A stretch of 64,000 nucleotides of DNA from Heyndrickxia oleronia (GCF_017809215.1 NZ_CP065424.1:2202001-2266000), one strand, 5' to 3'; positions 55,147 through 63,755 are shown, counted from the stretch's first letter. The notes: generated by a model from the sequence alone, not told the origin. Made by a program: numbers and translations.

Positions 55147-55619
55147 GGTTTCAAAATAGTGGAAAAACCACATTAATGGAAAGCATTATAAATTACTGGA
55201 GTAAACATGATCTTAAGGTAGGAACGATAAAGCATCACGGCCATGGGGGGAAACCAAGAAAGAGAGTGGCTGAAAAAGATACGGACAAGCATTTAAACGC
55301 TGGAGCAAGCATTGTTGCGTGTGAAGGAGAAGGGGAGTTAGTACTACTTAAGCAAAATCTAAATTGGTCACTAGTAGATATTATTCAATTTTACGAGAAC
55401 TTTTCACTCGATTTCATTTTGATTGAAGGGTATAAGTATGAGGATTATCCGAAAGCCGTATTAATAAGAGGTGAGGAAGATACTTACCTACTAGATCAGT
55501 TGAGCAATATTCAAGCTATTCTTACATGGGTGCCTTTGAAAAATACCTACCCTTATAAAATTTTTTCAATAAAACAAAAGGAAGAATTTATTAAATGGCT
55601 TTTTACTCAATATAATTAG
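55113..55619 (+). CDS. mobB: Molybdopterin-guanine dinucleotide biosynthesis protein MobB
   Basis: A 168-residue GTP-binding protein with P-loop VGFQNSGKTTLMESI near the start, the conserved GTIKHHGHG and EKDTDKHLNAGA, and IEGYKYEDYPKAVLIR. MobB assists MobA in forming the guanine dinucleotide cofactor needed by NarG. The start lies inside the end of moeA, so the genes are coupled. Its stop codon touches the first bases of a degenerate repeat copy (55619). mobA and moaBCDE are not in the window. Confidence 0.9.
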   Translation: MDRDRKVYQIVGFQNSGKTTLMESIINYWSKHDLKVGTIKHHGHGGKPRKRVAEKDTDKHLNAGASIVACEGEGELVLLKQNLNWSLVDIIQFYENFSLDFILIEGYKYEDYPKAVLIRGEEDTYLLDQLSNIQAILTWVPLKNTYPYKIFSIKQKEEFIKWLFTQYN

Positions 55620-55776
55620 GCACTTTCCTCGTACATTGTTGCTATTTAGGTAAAGTTTCAACTAATGGAGATGGTTAAATACCGTTTTATTAAGAAGAAG
55701 CTTTTCAACCCTACAGGAAATGCTAAGGTCATCATCAGATGTGATTTCACGAAAGCAATAAACTGATAAGAAAGCA
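55619..55776 (+). repeat. Degenerate interspersed repeat copy
   Basis: It keeps GGCACTTTCCTCG, ACATTGTTGCTATTTAGG and TAAAGTTTCAACTAA at the left and a GAAAGCAATAAACTGATAAG end at the right. The middle is strongly diverged. It begins exactly at the mobB stop codon. Confidence 0.55.
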
Positions 55777-55793
55777 TCTTATATTATAAATAG

Positions 55794-55865
55794 AAAAAGG
55801 TCTAATCCAATATCTTTAAGTGTATTCCCTTACAAACACGAAAAGATGTTTGGATCAGACCTTTT
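55794..55865. repeat. Long imperfect hairpin after the Moco operon
   Basis: AAAAGGTCTAATCCAA and TTGGATCAGACCTTTT at the ends, plus ATCTTT/AAAGAT and GTGT/ACAC inside, make a stem of about 30 bp with few mismatches around a 12-base loop. It may terminate the Moco operon or be a small inverted-repeat element of its own. Confidence 0.6.
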
Positions 55866-55871
55866 ACATAT

Positions 55872-56059
55872 GGCTCTTTTCTCAAACATTGTTGCTATTT
55901 CAGTAAAGTTTTAACGAATAACTAGCGACTGAAAACTACTACTCTATCATTTCACTGAGTAAAGAGCGCCAATTTCCATAAGAATCGCTGAATCCTTTAT
56001 TGGGTGTAAAAGCCGGCACTTAGGATTTTATGAAAGCAACAAACTATACGAAAATAGCC
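55872..56059 (+). repeat. Interspersed repeat, near-complete copy
   Basis: It starts GGCTCTTTTCTCAAACATTG and continues TTGCTATTTCAGTAAAG. Central TTTCACTGAGTAAAGAGC, CATAAGAATCGCTGAATCC and TTTATTGGGTGTAAAAGCC follow. It ends AGCAACAAACTATACGAAA plus ATAGCC. The internal hairpin is partly decayed. It lies between the Moco operon and scdA. Confidence 0.85.
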
Positions 56060-56067
56060 TTACATTT

Positions 56068-56772
56068 TTAAGCATATAGATTAAAAAGTCGCTTAAATAA
56101 GATATTATTTTCTATATGAATATGGCTCAATGTGTCTTCTTCTAAATGCTCAAGTCGTTTATATACGAGTTGGAAGGTCCTACAAGCTCCTTCTGGTAAG
56201 TGATAGTTATTTGTAACCTTTCTTAATTCTTTTAATATGTTACCTACATTTTGATGATCCTTTTCTAAACGATCTAATTGCGAAACAGCTCTTTCGAGTG
56301 TTTCATGAGTTGGATGACGATCATATTCTTCTATTAAAGGAAACTGTGTGTTTTCTTCTAGCATTAAATGTTCTAAAAGCTCAGTTTTTAATTGCTGAAA
56401 CAAAGTTTTTACTTTTTCAACTTGATGATGCTTGTTACCATGTACTTTATAGATCTTTGTAATATAGGGGGTAAGCTGAGGTAACTCTTCCTTTAAATAT
56501 TGATGATGTGTTTCTTCAATATAATGGACGATATGGCTGAAGCTCTTTTCTTTCCAATTGATGTAATCTTTATTAGGATTCGACTGCCTGTACAACATAT
56601 TTAATTGTGTAATTAATTGCTCTGCGGAAATCATTTGTTTAGCAGCCGCTTCTTTAATCGTAAGATTACCACCACAGCAAAAATCAATGCGGTTTGATTT
56701 GAAAATATCACTAGCTTTTGGAAAAACAGTAACCACTTCACCTACTTTGTTATCAATAGTAAATGGTGACAT
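56068..56772 (-). CDS. scdA: Iron-sulfur cluster repair di-iron protein ScdA (RIC/YtfE)
   Basis: A 234-residue protein. The N-terminal ScdA_N domain has the double cysteine in RIDFCCGGNLTIKEA (about residues 31-45). The C-terminal hemerythrin-like domain has His/Glu ligands in YIEETHHQYLKEELP, VHGNKHHQVE, HLMLEENTQFPLI, LEKDHQNVG and HIHIENNILF. It repairs iron-sulfur centres damaged by nitric oxide or oxidants, sensible next to nitrate respiration. ATG 56772 follows AAAGGAAG; the GTG nine bases upstream is less suited. An Fnr-type box lies in the shared upstream region. Confidence 0.92.
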   Translation of the reverse strand: MSPFTIDNKVGEVVTVFPKASDIFKSNRIDFCCGGNLTIKEAAAKQMISAEQLITQLNMLYRQSNPNKDYINWKEKSFSHIVHYIEETHHQYLKEELPQLTPYITKIYKVHGNKHHQVEKVKTLFQQLKTELLEHLMLEENTQFPLIEEYDRHPTHETLERAVSQLDRLEKDHQNVGNILKELRKVTNNYHLPEGACRTFQLVYKRLEHLEEDTLSHIHIENNILFKRLFNLYA

Positions 56773-56830
56773 GATCGTCACTTCCTTTCATATTTATAAG
56801 ATTATGTTAGTAAAAATCAAGGAAAATAGC

Positions 56831-56846
56831 AGTGATGGATATCACA
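56831..56846. promoter_or_regulatory. Fnr-type box between scdA and the TDT-like gene
   Basis: AGTGATGGATATCACA matches TGTGA-N6-TCACA at all but the first base. Rightward, TACAAT (56864-56869) and leftward CATAAT (56801-56806) are possible -10 elements at roughly the class II distance, so one site could activate both divergent genes. Confidence 0.65.
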
Positions 56847-56894
56847 TAACAACAAAAATCTGATACAATATATTAGTATTGGAGTTGAAAACTT

Positions 56895-58007
56895 TTGGCT
56901 TTTTTATTACTTCTTATGATTATGTTGCTTTTCAAGTATTTCTTTTTTCATAGAAAGCCTTCAGCAACTGCAGCGGGTGCAATAGTAATGGCTATAGGAA
57001 TTTTTGAATATGATTTATTTCACCATTACTTTATTAAAAGTTTTACAGAATATAAATGGTTCGTGTGGTTTCTAATCATCGCATGGATGGTCATTTCAGG
57101 TTCTTTCTTGAAAAGTGTCTTTAATCATACTTTTAAACTATTACATCGACAAAATGAAATTCAAAGCTTTGCTATTGGAACTTGGATTGCTGGTACATCT
57201 GTTTGTTCTACTATCATGTTTAATCGAATTCCTGAAATTAGAGTCATACCAGAGATTGTGATAAGTGTAAATGGTGTATTGTGGGCTATTTTTTGTATTC
57301 TCTGTATTAAGAACTTTATGAAACTGTTAAAAACTGATTCCTATAAACAAACACATGGGATTATTTTACTTTCTACAGTTAGTACGCAATCGATAGTAAT
57401 AGGTTTATCCACGATATTTGGAACAACCAATAATTTAAAAATGATCAACCAGGGATTCTTTTATTTAGGAATCTTATTTTATTTTGTTAGTTTATCGATA
57501 ATAGTAAAGAGGTATCTAGCGACATATAAAATAATGGATATTAAACAGGATTGGTACAATACGAATTGTGTTATACATGGGGCAATGTCGATTACTGGTT
57601 TAGCAGGAATTACCTCTGGAATTATTGGTGGAAAAATAATAATTGCTATTTGGTTCTGGGTCCTAGTGTGTTTTTTCTTAGTTGAATCTATTGAAATCTA
57701 TCGTGCGGTTATGAGGGCAAAATATTTAGGGTTTAGAAAAGGTTTATTTCAGTATCATGTATCACAATGGACACGTAATTTTACATTTGGGATGTTTTTG
57801 GCATTTACTATAAAATTACCAGTACATTTTCTTCCTACATCTTTATTAGTCATTCATAAAGCATTGGTGAAATATGGTGTTGTAGTTGTCATTTTATTAT
57901 TGATGATTGAAATCATTTTATATATTAAAGATAATTTTACGTTGAAATATTTTTGTTTGCGTAATCAAAATAGTCATACCGAGAATCATTTTTTAGAAGG
58001 TAGGTGA
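56895..58007 (+). CDS. Ten-helix membrane protein, possibly TDT/SLAC1-like
   Basis: A 370-residue hydrophobic protein with about ten transmembrane segments. ATAAGAIVMAIGIFEYDLF near the start, QSFAIGTWIAGTSV (about residue 90) and LLSTVSTQSIVI (about 155) recall the tellurite-resistance/dicarboxylate (TehA/Mae1/SLAC1) family of anion channels. The resemblance is partial and the assignment tentative. The start is TTG 56895, 10 bases after GGAG. The upstream Fnr-type box and the setting among nitrate-respiration genes suggest an anaerobic role, such as export of nitrite or an organic anion. Confidence 0.5.
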   Translation: MAFLLLLMIMLLFKYFFFHRKPSATAAGAIVMAIGIFEYDLFHHYFIKSFTEYKWFVWFLIIAWMVISGSFLKSVFNHTFKLLHRQNEIQSFAIGTWIAGTSVCSTIMFNRIPEIRVIPEIVISVNGVLWAIFCILCIKNFMKLLKTDSYKQTHGIILLSTVSTQSIVIGLSTIFGTTNNLKMINQGFFYLGILFYFVSLSIIVKRYLATYKIMDIKQDWYNTNCVIHGAMSITGLAGITSGIIGGKIIIAIWFWVLVCFFLVESIEIYRAVMRAKYLGFRKGLFQYHVSQWTRNFTFGMFLAFTIKLPVHFLPTSLLVIHKALVKYGVVVVILLLMIEIILYIKDNFTLKYFCLRNQNSHTENHFLEGR

Positions 58008-58034
58008 CCGTACGAATGCGGTCACCAGTTTTTT
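58003..58034 (+). terminator. Terminator overlapping the end of the TDT-like gene
   Basis: GGTGACC (58003-58009), which includes the stop codon, pairs with GGTCACC (58020-58026), followed by a T-rich tail. Confidence 0.8.
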
Positions 58035-58035
58035 C

Positions 58036-58278
58036 TTATGGTAGTCTACTTTCTACATGCTTGCAGATTTCTTCAGCAGAAAGACCAGTTGCATCAATAA
58101 CTGAACCATCAATAATTACATCTTGAATACCCATCACATTGTTGTCACCACCAGTGACTACACAACAATCGCAACCTTTTGCATCATTTTCATTTTTTAA
58201 TTCGACAACATCATAACCCTTTTCTTTAAGTGCTTGTGAAACATTTGATAATGATTGTTCTACTCCAATTTTTGCCAC
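58036..58278 (-). CDS. ykuS: YkuS/UPF0180 family protein
   Basis: An 80-residue protein, [20 protein letters not shown], then [25 protein letters not shown] and a helical end. This is the UPF0180 (YkuS) pattern, widespread in Bacillus with no known function. It includes a Cys-x-Cys-Cys group. The start is GTG 58278 with AGGAGGTG 7-8 bases before. Confidence 0.85.
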   Translation of the reverse strand: MAKIGVEQSLSNVSQALKEKGYDVVELKNENDAKGCDCCVVTGGDNNVMGIQDVIIDGSVIDATGLSAEEICKHVESRLP

Positions 58279-58350
58279 TATTCAACACCTCCTATGTATA
58301 AGTTAGAATGTCTAATTGATATCAAAATCATTCCAAACAATTTTCTATTG

Positions 58351-58479
58351 TTATCTTCCGTGTTTTTTGCGAGAAGCATCCGCTTTGATTTCTCCAGTTT
58401 CTACCGTAGTTGTTCCTTGCCCTTTCACATTTGGGTTACTTAATCCTGTTTTTGATGGATCTTTTTTTCGTTTGCCCAT
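58351..58479 (-). CDS. yuzL: YuzL-like small basic protein
   Basis: A 42-residue hydrophilic protein starting MGKRKKDPSKTGLSNPNVKG and continuing GQGTTTVETGE to a basic end (SRKKHGR). It agrees with the Bacillus YuzL family of tiny unknown proteins, similar in style to small spore proteins. ATG 58479 follows GGAGGTGAG; the longer frame upstream is a shadow. Confidence 0.7.
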   Translation of the reverse strand: MGKRKKDPSKTGLSNPNVKGQGTTTVETGEIKADASRKKHGR

Positions 58480-58621
58480 TCTACTCTCACCTCCATTTTT
58501 ATTATTTCCTTGCCGACCAATAATGTATGTAAAAAATCGCAGAAAAAACATTTCGTAAATAGAAAAAAGTGTATAATGAGAAAATAAAATATATTTCAAC
58601 AGAAAGAGAGAGTTATCATTT

Positions 58622-59854
58622 ATGGCAGTTATTGCGAAAAAGCAAGCTCATGGTACCGGTATTCCAACTATTTATGGGATACTATTTGCAATTGGTGCTG
58701 GTCATTTTTTTAATGATTCAATTCAAGCAGTAGTTCCCGCAATGTTTCCTATCTTGGAAAAAACACTTAGCCTTTCCTATTCTCAAATTGGTTGGATTGC
58801 CTTTGTTGTTAATATGACGTCGTCCGTAATGCAGCCGGTTTTTGGGCTTTATGCTGATAAACGACCGAGACCATTTTTACTTCCACTAGGTATGTTTATG
58901 AGTATGCTTGGACTAATCGGATTTGGGTTATCTCCTAATTTTTACATTATCCTTTGTTCTGTCTTTTTTATTGGAATCGGATCAGCTGTATTTCATCCGG
59001 AAGGATCAAGGGTAGCATATATGGCTGCAGGAGAAAAGAGAGGTCTTGCTCAATCAATCTATCAGGTTGGTGGGAATTTTGGTCAATCACTTGCACCAGT
59101 TTTTACTGCACTTATTTTTTATCCTTTTGGACAAAAGGGAATATTATCTTTCACCTTTGTTGCAGCAATGGGAATTATATTATTAATTTTTGTATCTAAA
59201 TGGTACAAACAACAGATTTCTTTTGGAGCTCAAATAAAGAAAAAAATAGTGGCTTCAACTACAAAACAGCGGATTCATCCAAAATTAATTGGTGCAATGA
59301 TTTTATTGGTATTTATCGTTTTCGCTAGATCATGGTATTCAGCTGGCATATCGAATTTTTATCAATTTTATTTAATTGAGGATTATGGCATTAGTATTCA
59401 AGGGGCACAGATCTATATATTTATTTTTATGATTGCAGGTGTCATTGGTACATTTTTAGGTGGTCCATTAGCCGACAGATTTGGAAAACGAAATATTATT
59501 TTATTTTCTCTTGTGGGGGCGGCACCACTCGCAATGATGTTACCTTATGTACCGCTATTTTTAGTCATTCCGATGTTTTTCCTAATCGGCTTCATTATTA
59601 CATCTAGCTTTAGTGTAACTGTTGTTTATGCTCAGGAATTAATGCCAAATAAGATTGGCATGGTATCAGGGTTAATTGTGGGGCTTGCTTTTGGAATGGG
59701 AGCAATTGGTTCGGTATTATATGGAAATCTTGCCGATTTCTTTAGCATTAAATTTGTAATGATTTTATGTAGTTTTTTACCATTATTAGGTTTACTGACG
59801 TTTTTACTTCCAAAAGATGAAAAGGTGCGGGAAATGAATGAACAAACAAGGTAA
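58622..59854 (+). CDS. MFS transporter, fosmidomycin-resistance (Fsr)-like
   Basis: A 410-residue MFS protein with about 12 helices. The N-terminal GHFFNDSIQAVVPAMFPIL and the segment AVFHPEGSRVAYMAAGEKRG are diagnostic of the Fsr family of drug exporters; the loop motif is PLADRFGKRN. Substrate specificity is not proved. ATG 58622 follows only a weak purine tract. Its TAA at 59852-59854 directly abuts the stop of the convergent gene, with no space between. Confidence 0.85.
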   Translation: MAVIAKKQAHGTGIPTIYGILFAIGAGHFFNDSIQAVVPAMFPILEKTLSLSYSQIGWIAFVVNMTSSVMQPVFGLYADKRPRPFLLPLGMFMSMLGLIGFGLSPNFYIILCSVFFIGIGSAVFHPEGSRVAYMAAGEKRGLAQSIYQVGGNFGQSLAPVFTALIFYPFGQKGILSFTFVAAMGIILLIFVSKWYKQQISFGAQIKKKIVASTTKQRIHPKLIGAMILLVFIVFARSWYSAGISNFYQFYLIEDYGISIQGAQIYIFIFMIAGVIGTFLGGPLADRFGKRNIILFSLVGAAPLAMMLPYVPLFLVIPMFFLIGFIITSSFSVTVVYAQELMPNKIGMVSGLIVGLAFGMGAIGSVLYGNLADFFSIKFVMILCSFLPLLGLLTFLLPKDEKVREMNEQTR

Positions 59855-60097
59855 TTAATTCTTACTTATTCTATTGATTATATCCTTAGTTAATTTAAAC
59901 GTAAAAAACCGATTATCTTCATCATATTGATTAGATAATCGGTTTTTATGTTTTTGTTTTTGAAGTGTCTCTGCCTTCGTTTTTGTTCTTCTTGAACGTA
60001 AATCTGCAAACGCAAAGAAACTTCGATTTTCTTCAGGGTTTCTCCTGCCTTCTCTAATTAATTTATCTCTTTTCTTTTTTGCTAAGCTTTTTCCCAT
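59855..60097 (-). CDS. Small basic protein, possibly YqkK-like
   Basis: An 80-residue very polar protein. It starts MGKSLAKKKRDKLIREGRR, then NPEENRSFFAFADLRSRRTK and a Gln/Lys/His-rich helix ending ISKN. The N-terminal block resembles small Bacillus proteins such as YqkK, though I am not sure of the name. ATG 60097 follows GAGGTG with 7-base spacing. A perfect terminator-like hairpin lies inside its coding sequence (59904-59947). Confidence 0.55.
   Translation of the reverse strand: MGKSLAKKKRDKLIREGRRNPEENRSFFAFADLRSRRTKTKAETLQKQKHKNRLSNQYDEDNRFFTFKLTKDIINRISKN
59904..59947. terminator. Bidirectional terminator inside the convergent small gene
   Basis: AAAAACCGATTATC (59904-59917) and GATAATCGGTTTTT (59934-59947) are perfect 14-base inverted repeats with a 16-base loop. 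It would end the Fsr transcript but lies within the coding region of the opposite gene. Confidence 0.8.
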
Positions 60098-60237
60098 TAT
60101 AATCACCTCATCTTTACTTTAACAAAACTTTTTCTAAAAGACTATATTTTCTCTAATAAACATGTAATTATGCTCAATCGCGAAGTTTTTACGAGTATGG
60201 TATATTAAATTAGGTAGAGCGAAAGGATGTATAGATT

Positions 60238-62427
60238 ATGGAAAAAAGTGTTGTAATTGCTGAAAAACCTTCGGTAGCACGTGATATTGCACGTGTACTG
60301 AATTGTAATAAAAAAGGAAACGGATATCTAGAAGGTAGCAAATATATCGTCACTTGGGCACTTGGACATTTAGTCACACTTGCTGACCCAGAAAGCTACG
60401 ATGTTAAATATAAAAAATGGAATTTAGATGATTTACCGATGCTACCCGAACGATTAAAATTAACTGTTATCAAGCAGACTGGAAAACAATTTAACGCGGT
60501 GAAAAGTCAATTAATTAGAAAGGATGTTAAAGAAATTATTATTGCGACCGATGCTGGGAGAGAGGGAGAGTTGGTCGCACGTTGGATTATTGATAAAGTA
60601 AAAGTAAAAAAACCGATTAAACGTTTATGGATCTCATCTGTTACGGATAAAGCGATTAAAGATGGCTTTGCAAATTTAAAGCAAGGTTCAGCATATGATA
60701 ATCTATATGCTTCTGCAGTCGCACGCTCAGAGGCTGATTGGTATATTGGTTTAAATGCTACTCGTGCATTAACGACTCGCTTTAATGCTCAGTTAAACTG
60801 TGGACGTGTACAAACACCTACTGTTGCAATGATTGCAGCACGAGAGGAAGAAATCAAAAACTTTAAAACACAAACTTATTATGGGATTGAAGCCCAAACG
60901 ATCGATCATATTAAATTGACATGGCAAGATAAAAAAGGGAATGGGCGTAGCTTTGATAAAGAAAAAATAGATACAATTGTAAAAAAACTAGGTAAACAAA
61001 ATGCAGTTGTAACTGACATTGAGAAGAAATCGAAAAAGTCTTTTTCACCTGGCCTTTATGATTTAACAGAGCTACAGCGTGATGCGAATAAAATTTTTGG
61101 TTATTCTGCTAAAGAGACGCTAAATATTATGCAAAAGCTTTACGAACAGCATAAGGTTTTAACATATCCACGTACCGATTCACGTTATCTATCATCTGAT
61201 ATTGTTGCTACCCTTCCCGAGCGCTTAAAAGCATGTGGAATTGGTGAGTATCGTTCATTAACGAATAAGGTGCTCAAAAATCCAATTAAAGCGAGCAAAG
61301 CATTTGTTGATGATAGTAAAGTGTCAGATCATCATGCAATTATACCGACTGAAAGCTATGTAAATCTATCTGCCTTTTCGGATAAAGAACGGAAAATCTA
61401 CGATTTAGTTGTAAAAAGATTTCTGGCAGTATTATTTCCTGCATTCACATATGAGCAATTAACCCTGCACGCAAAAATTGATGATGAGAATTTTATTGCA
61501 AGAGGAAAAACCATTCTATCAAATGGGTGGAAAGAGGTTTATGAAAATCATTTTGATGATGATGAGACAAAAGATGATCTGAAAGAACAAAAATTGCCTC
61601 AAATGAATAAAGGTGATCAATTAAAAATAAAAGTAATTATGCAAACATCGGGACAAACAAAACCACCTGCACGATTTAATGAGGCTACATTACTCTCAGC
61701 AATGGAAAATCCATCGAAGTATATGGATACTCAAAATAAAAAACTGGCAGATACATTAAAATCAACAGGTGGTTTAGGTACGGTTGCTACGCGAGCAGAT
61801 ATTATTGATAAGCTATTTAATTCATTCTTAATCGAAAAGCGTGGCAAAGATATTCATATTACTTCAAAGGGAATTCAATTATTGGATCTTGTACCTGAAG
61901 AGCTTAAATCTCCTACCTTAACAGCAGAGTGGGAACAAAAACTAGATCGTATTGCTCATGGAAAGCTGAAAAAAGATGTATTTATCAAGGAAATGAAAAA
62001 TTACACGAAAGAAATCGTGGCAGAAATCAAAGCAAGTAACAAAAAATACAAGCATGATAATATATCAACCAAAAATTGTCCTGACTGTGGAAAACCAATG
62101 CTCGAGGTCAATGGGAAAAAGGGGAAGATGCTTGTATGTCAAGATAGAGAATGTGGTCACAGAAAAAATGTTTCACGTTTGACGAACGCTCGATGCCCTA
62201 AATGTCATAAAAAGCTAGAGCTACGTGGCGAAGGTGAAGGGCAAATTTTTGCATGTCAATGTGGACACCGTGAAAAATTATCAGCATTTGAAGCACGTCG
62301 TAAAAAGGAATCCCGTGGTAAAGTATCTAAACATGAAGTACAAAAATACATGAAAAATCAGCAAAAAAGTGAAGAGCCTTTAAATAATGCATTTAAAGAT
62401 GCATTAAAAGGCTTGAAATTCGATTAA
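60238..62427 (+). CDS. topB: DNA topoisomerase III
   Basis: A 729-residue type IA topoisomerase. The N-terminal Toprim domain starts MEKSVVIAEKPSVARDIARV and has TDAGREGELVARWI. The catalytic Tyr lies in LTYPRTDSRYLS (about residue 310). The C-terminus has zinc-ribbon-like cysteine groups (CPDCGKPM...CQDRECGH and CPKCHKKL...CQCGH). It relaxes and decatenates DNA through single-strand passage. Length equals B. subtilis TopB. ATG 60238 follows AAAGGATG. It is monocistronic with its own terminator. Confidence 0.95.
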   Translation: MEKSVVIAEKPSVARDIARVLNCNKKGNGYLEGSKYIVTWALGHLVTLADPESYDVKYKKWNLDDLPMLPERLKLTVIKQTGKQFNAVKSQLIRKDVKEIIIATDAGREGELVARWIIDKVKVKKPIKRLWISSVTDKAIKDGFANLKQGSAYDNLYASAVARSEADWYIGLNATRALTTRFNAQLNCGRVQTPTVAMIAAREEEIKNFKTQTYYGIEAQTIDHIKLTWQDKKGNGRSFDKEKIDTIVKKLGKQNAVVTDIEKKSKKSFSPGLYDLTELQRDANKIFGYSAKETLNIMQKLYEQHKVLTYPRTDSRYLSSDIVATLPERLKACGIGEYRSLTNKVLKNPIKASKAFVDDSKVSDHHAIIPTESYVNLSAFSDKERKIYDLVVKRFLAVLFPAFTYEQLTLHAKIDDENFIARGKTILSNGWKEVYENHFDDDETKDDLKEQKLPQMNKGDQLKIKVIMQTSGQTKPPARFNEATLLSAMENPSKYMDTQNKKLADTLKSTGGLGTVATRADIIDKLFNSFLIEKRGKDIHITSKGIQLLDLVPEELKSPTLTAEWEQKLDRIAHGKLKKDVFIKEMKNYTKEIVAEIKASNKKYKHDNISTKNCPDCGKPMLEVNGKKGKMLVCQDRECGHRKNVSRLTNARCPKCHKKLELRGEGEGQIFACQCGHREKLSAFEARRKKESRGKVSKHEVQKYMKNQQKSEEPLNNAFKDALKGLKFD

Positions 62428-62430
62428 TCC

Positions 62431-62466
62431 AAAAAAGAGGCAATTCAAAAGGTTGTCTCTTTTTTT
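62431..62466 (+). terminator. Terminator after topB
   Basis: AAAAGAGGCAAT and GTTGTCTCTTTT form a stem with a G-U pair, followed by TTTTTG. Confidence 0.8.
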
Positions 62467-62601
62467 GTACTTTTATTCTTGAACTTATAAATAAACTTAG
62501 GTAAAATATTCTCTTGTTCAAAATTATTAATACATCAAAGTGCTGAGCAATAGAAAAGCTAATTAGCGCTATTGCCCATTCAATGGAGAAGCGGTGAATA
62601 T

Positions 62602-63573
62602 GTGAAATTAAACAAAAAAAATTGGTTATTAGTTTTTAAAATTCTTTTTCCTGTTTCAATATTGTTTTTAATCGTTATTGAATCAGAAAATATGGTAAAA
62701 TCAATCGATTTCAATTTATTAAAAAGTCATTTTATTGAGCTAACCCCACTAAAGTTAATTTTTATTATTATAGTAGGATTAGTCGCTATGGCTCCAACAT
62801 TATTCTATGATGTTATTTTATGTAAAATTTTAAATTTAAAAATAAAAGTGCAAAAGTTGTTCAGTCTAGCTTGGATCATTAATAGTTTTTCTAATTTTCT
62901 CGGATTTGGTGGGGCGATCGGTTTAAGTTTAAGAACTTACTTTTTTAAAAATTATGTAAAGGAAAAATCGCTAATTATAAAAAACATTGCAAAGGTTTCT
63001 GTTTTTTATTTATCAGGAACATCAATATTTTGTTTAATTACTGCTGTAGGTATTATCAAACCCACATTTTTGACGAAGATGAAATGGTTAAAAATTGCTG
63101 TTTGGTTTCTTGCAATGTATATTCCTTTTATATTATTAAGTCTTAAACTTAAAAATCGAAATAATCGAAGGTTTTCGTTTAGACAAAGTAAAATATTCTC
63201 ATTAATCATTGTTTCCATATTTGAGAAAATTGGTTCACTTTTACTCATTTTTGTTATTGCTCGTTTACTTAGTATTCACATTCAATTAATTCAACTCTTC
63301 CCTATTTATAGTATTGCAACTTGTGCTGGGTTTCTTAGCATGTTACCAGGGGGAATAGGTTCATTTGATTTTATCTTATTAATGGGATTCCACTACCATC
63401 ACATATCTTCAGAAACGGCATTATTAGTTTTACTTTTATTTAGAATTTGTTATTATTTTATTCCATTTATTATTGGGTGTGGATTATTTGGAACACGTAT
63501 ATTAAATCAGTTTATTCATTATTTAGTAAAAGGAAAAAATCAAAAAACTGAACCTCAATCCGTAAATTCATAA
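62602..63573 (+). CDS. Stand-alone MprF-type flippase-domain membrane protein
   Basis: A 323-residue protein with about eight transmembrane segments matching the N-terminal flippase half of MprF (UPF0104 fold). It has VAMAPTLFYDVILCKIL, IINSFSNFLGFGGAIGLSLR, MLPGGIGSFDFILLMGF and LLLFRICYYFIPF. In MprF this part flips lysyl-phosphatidylglycerol made by a C-terminal synthase; that half is absent, since a different gene begins within 200 bp. It may flip another lipid or pair with a separate synthase. The start is probably GTG 62602; the upstream TTG (62572) lacks support, and the ribosome site is poor in both cases. Confidence 0.7.
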   Translation: MKLNKKNWLLVFKILFPVSILFLIVIESENMVKSIDFNLLKSHFIELTPLKLIFIIIVGLVAMAPTLFYDVILCKILNLKIKVQKLFSLAWIINSFSNFLGFGGAIGLSLRTYFFKNYVKEKSLIIKNIAKVSVFYLSGTSIFCLITAVGIIKPTFLTKMKWLKIAVWFLAMYIPFILLSLKLKNRNNRRFSFRQSKIFSLIIVSIFEKIGSLLLIFVIARLLSIHIQLIQLFPIYSIATCAGFLSMLPGGIGSFDFILLMGFHYHHISSETALLVLLLFRICYYFIPFIIGCGLFGTRILNQFIHYLVKGKNQKTEPQSVNS

Positions 63574-63755
63574 ATGTTTTTATAAATAACTTTTCCTATT
63601 TTTATAACAGAACATATTATTTAAATATAAAATTCTCCTTGCAGAAGTGAGATAATTTGTATACAATAATCTATTGTAAGAGACAAGTGTATAAACTATA
63701 CAACCTAAGTACATTTATATCTTGCAAATATAAATTGACAGGTGGTAATAAAAAA

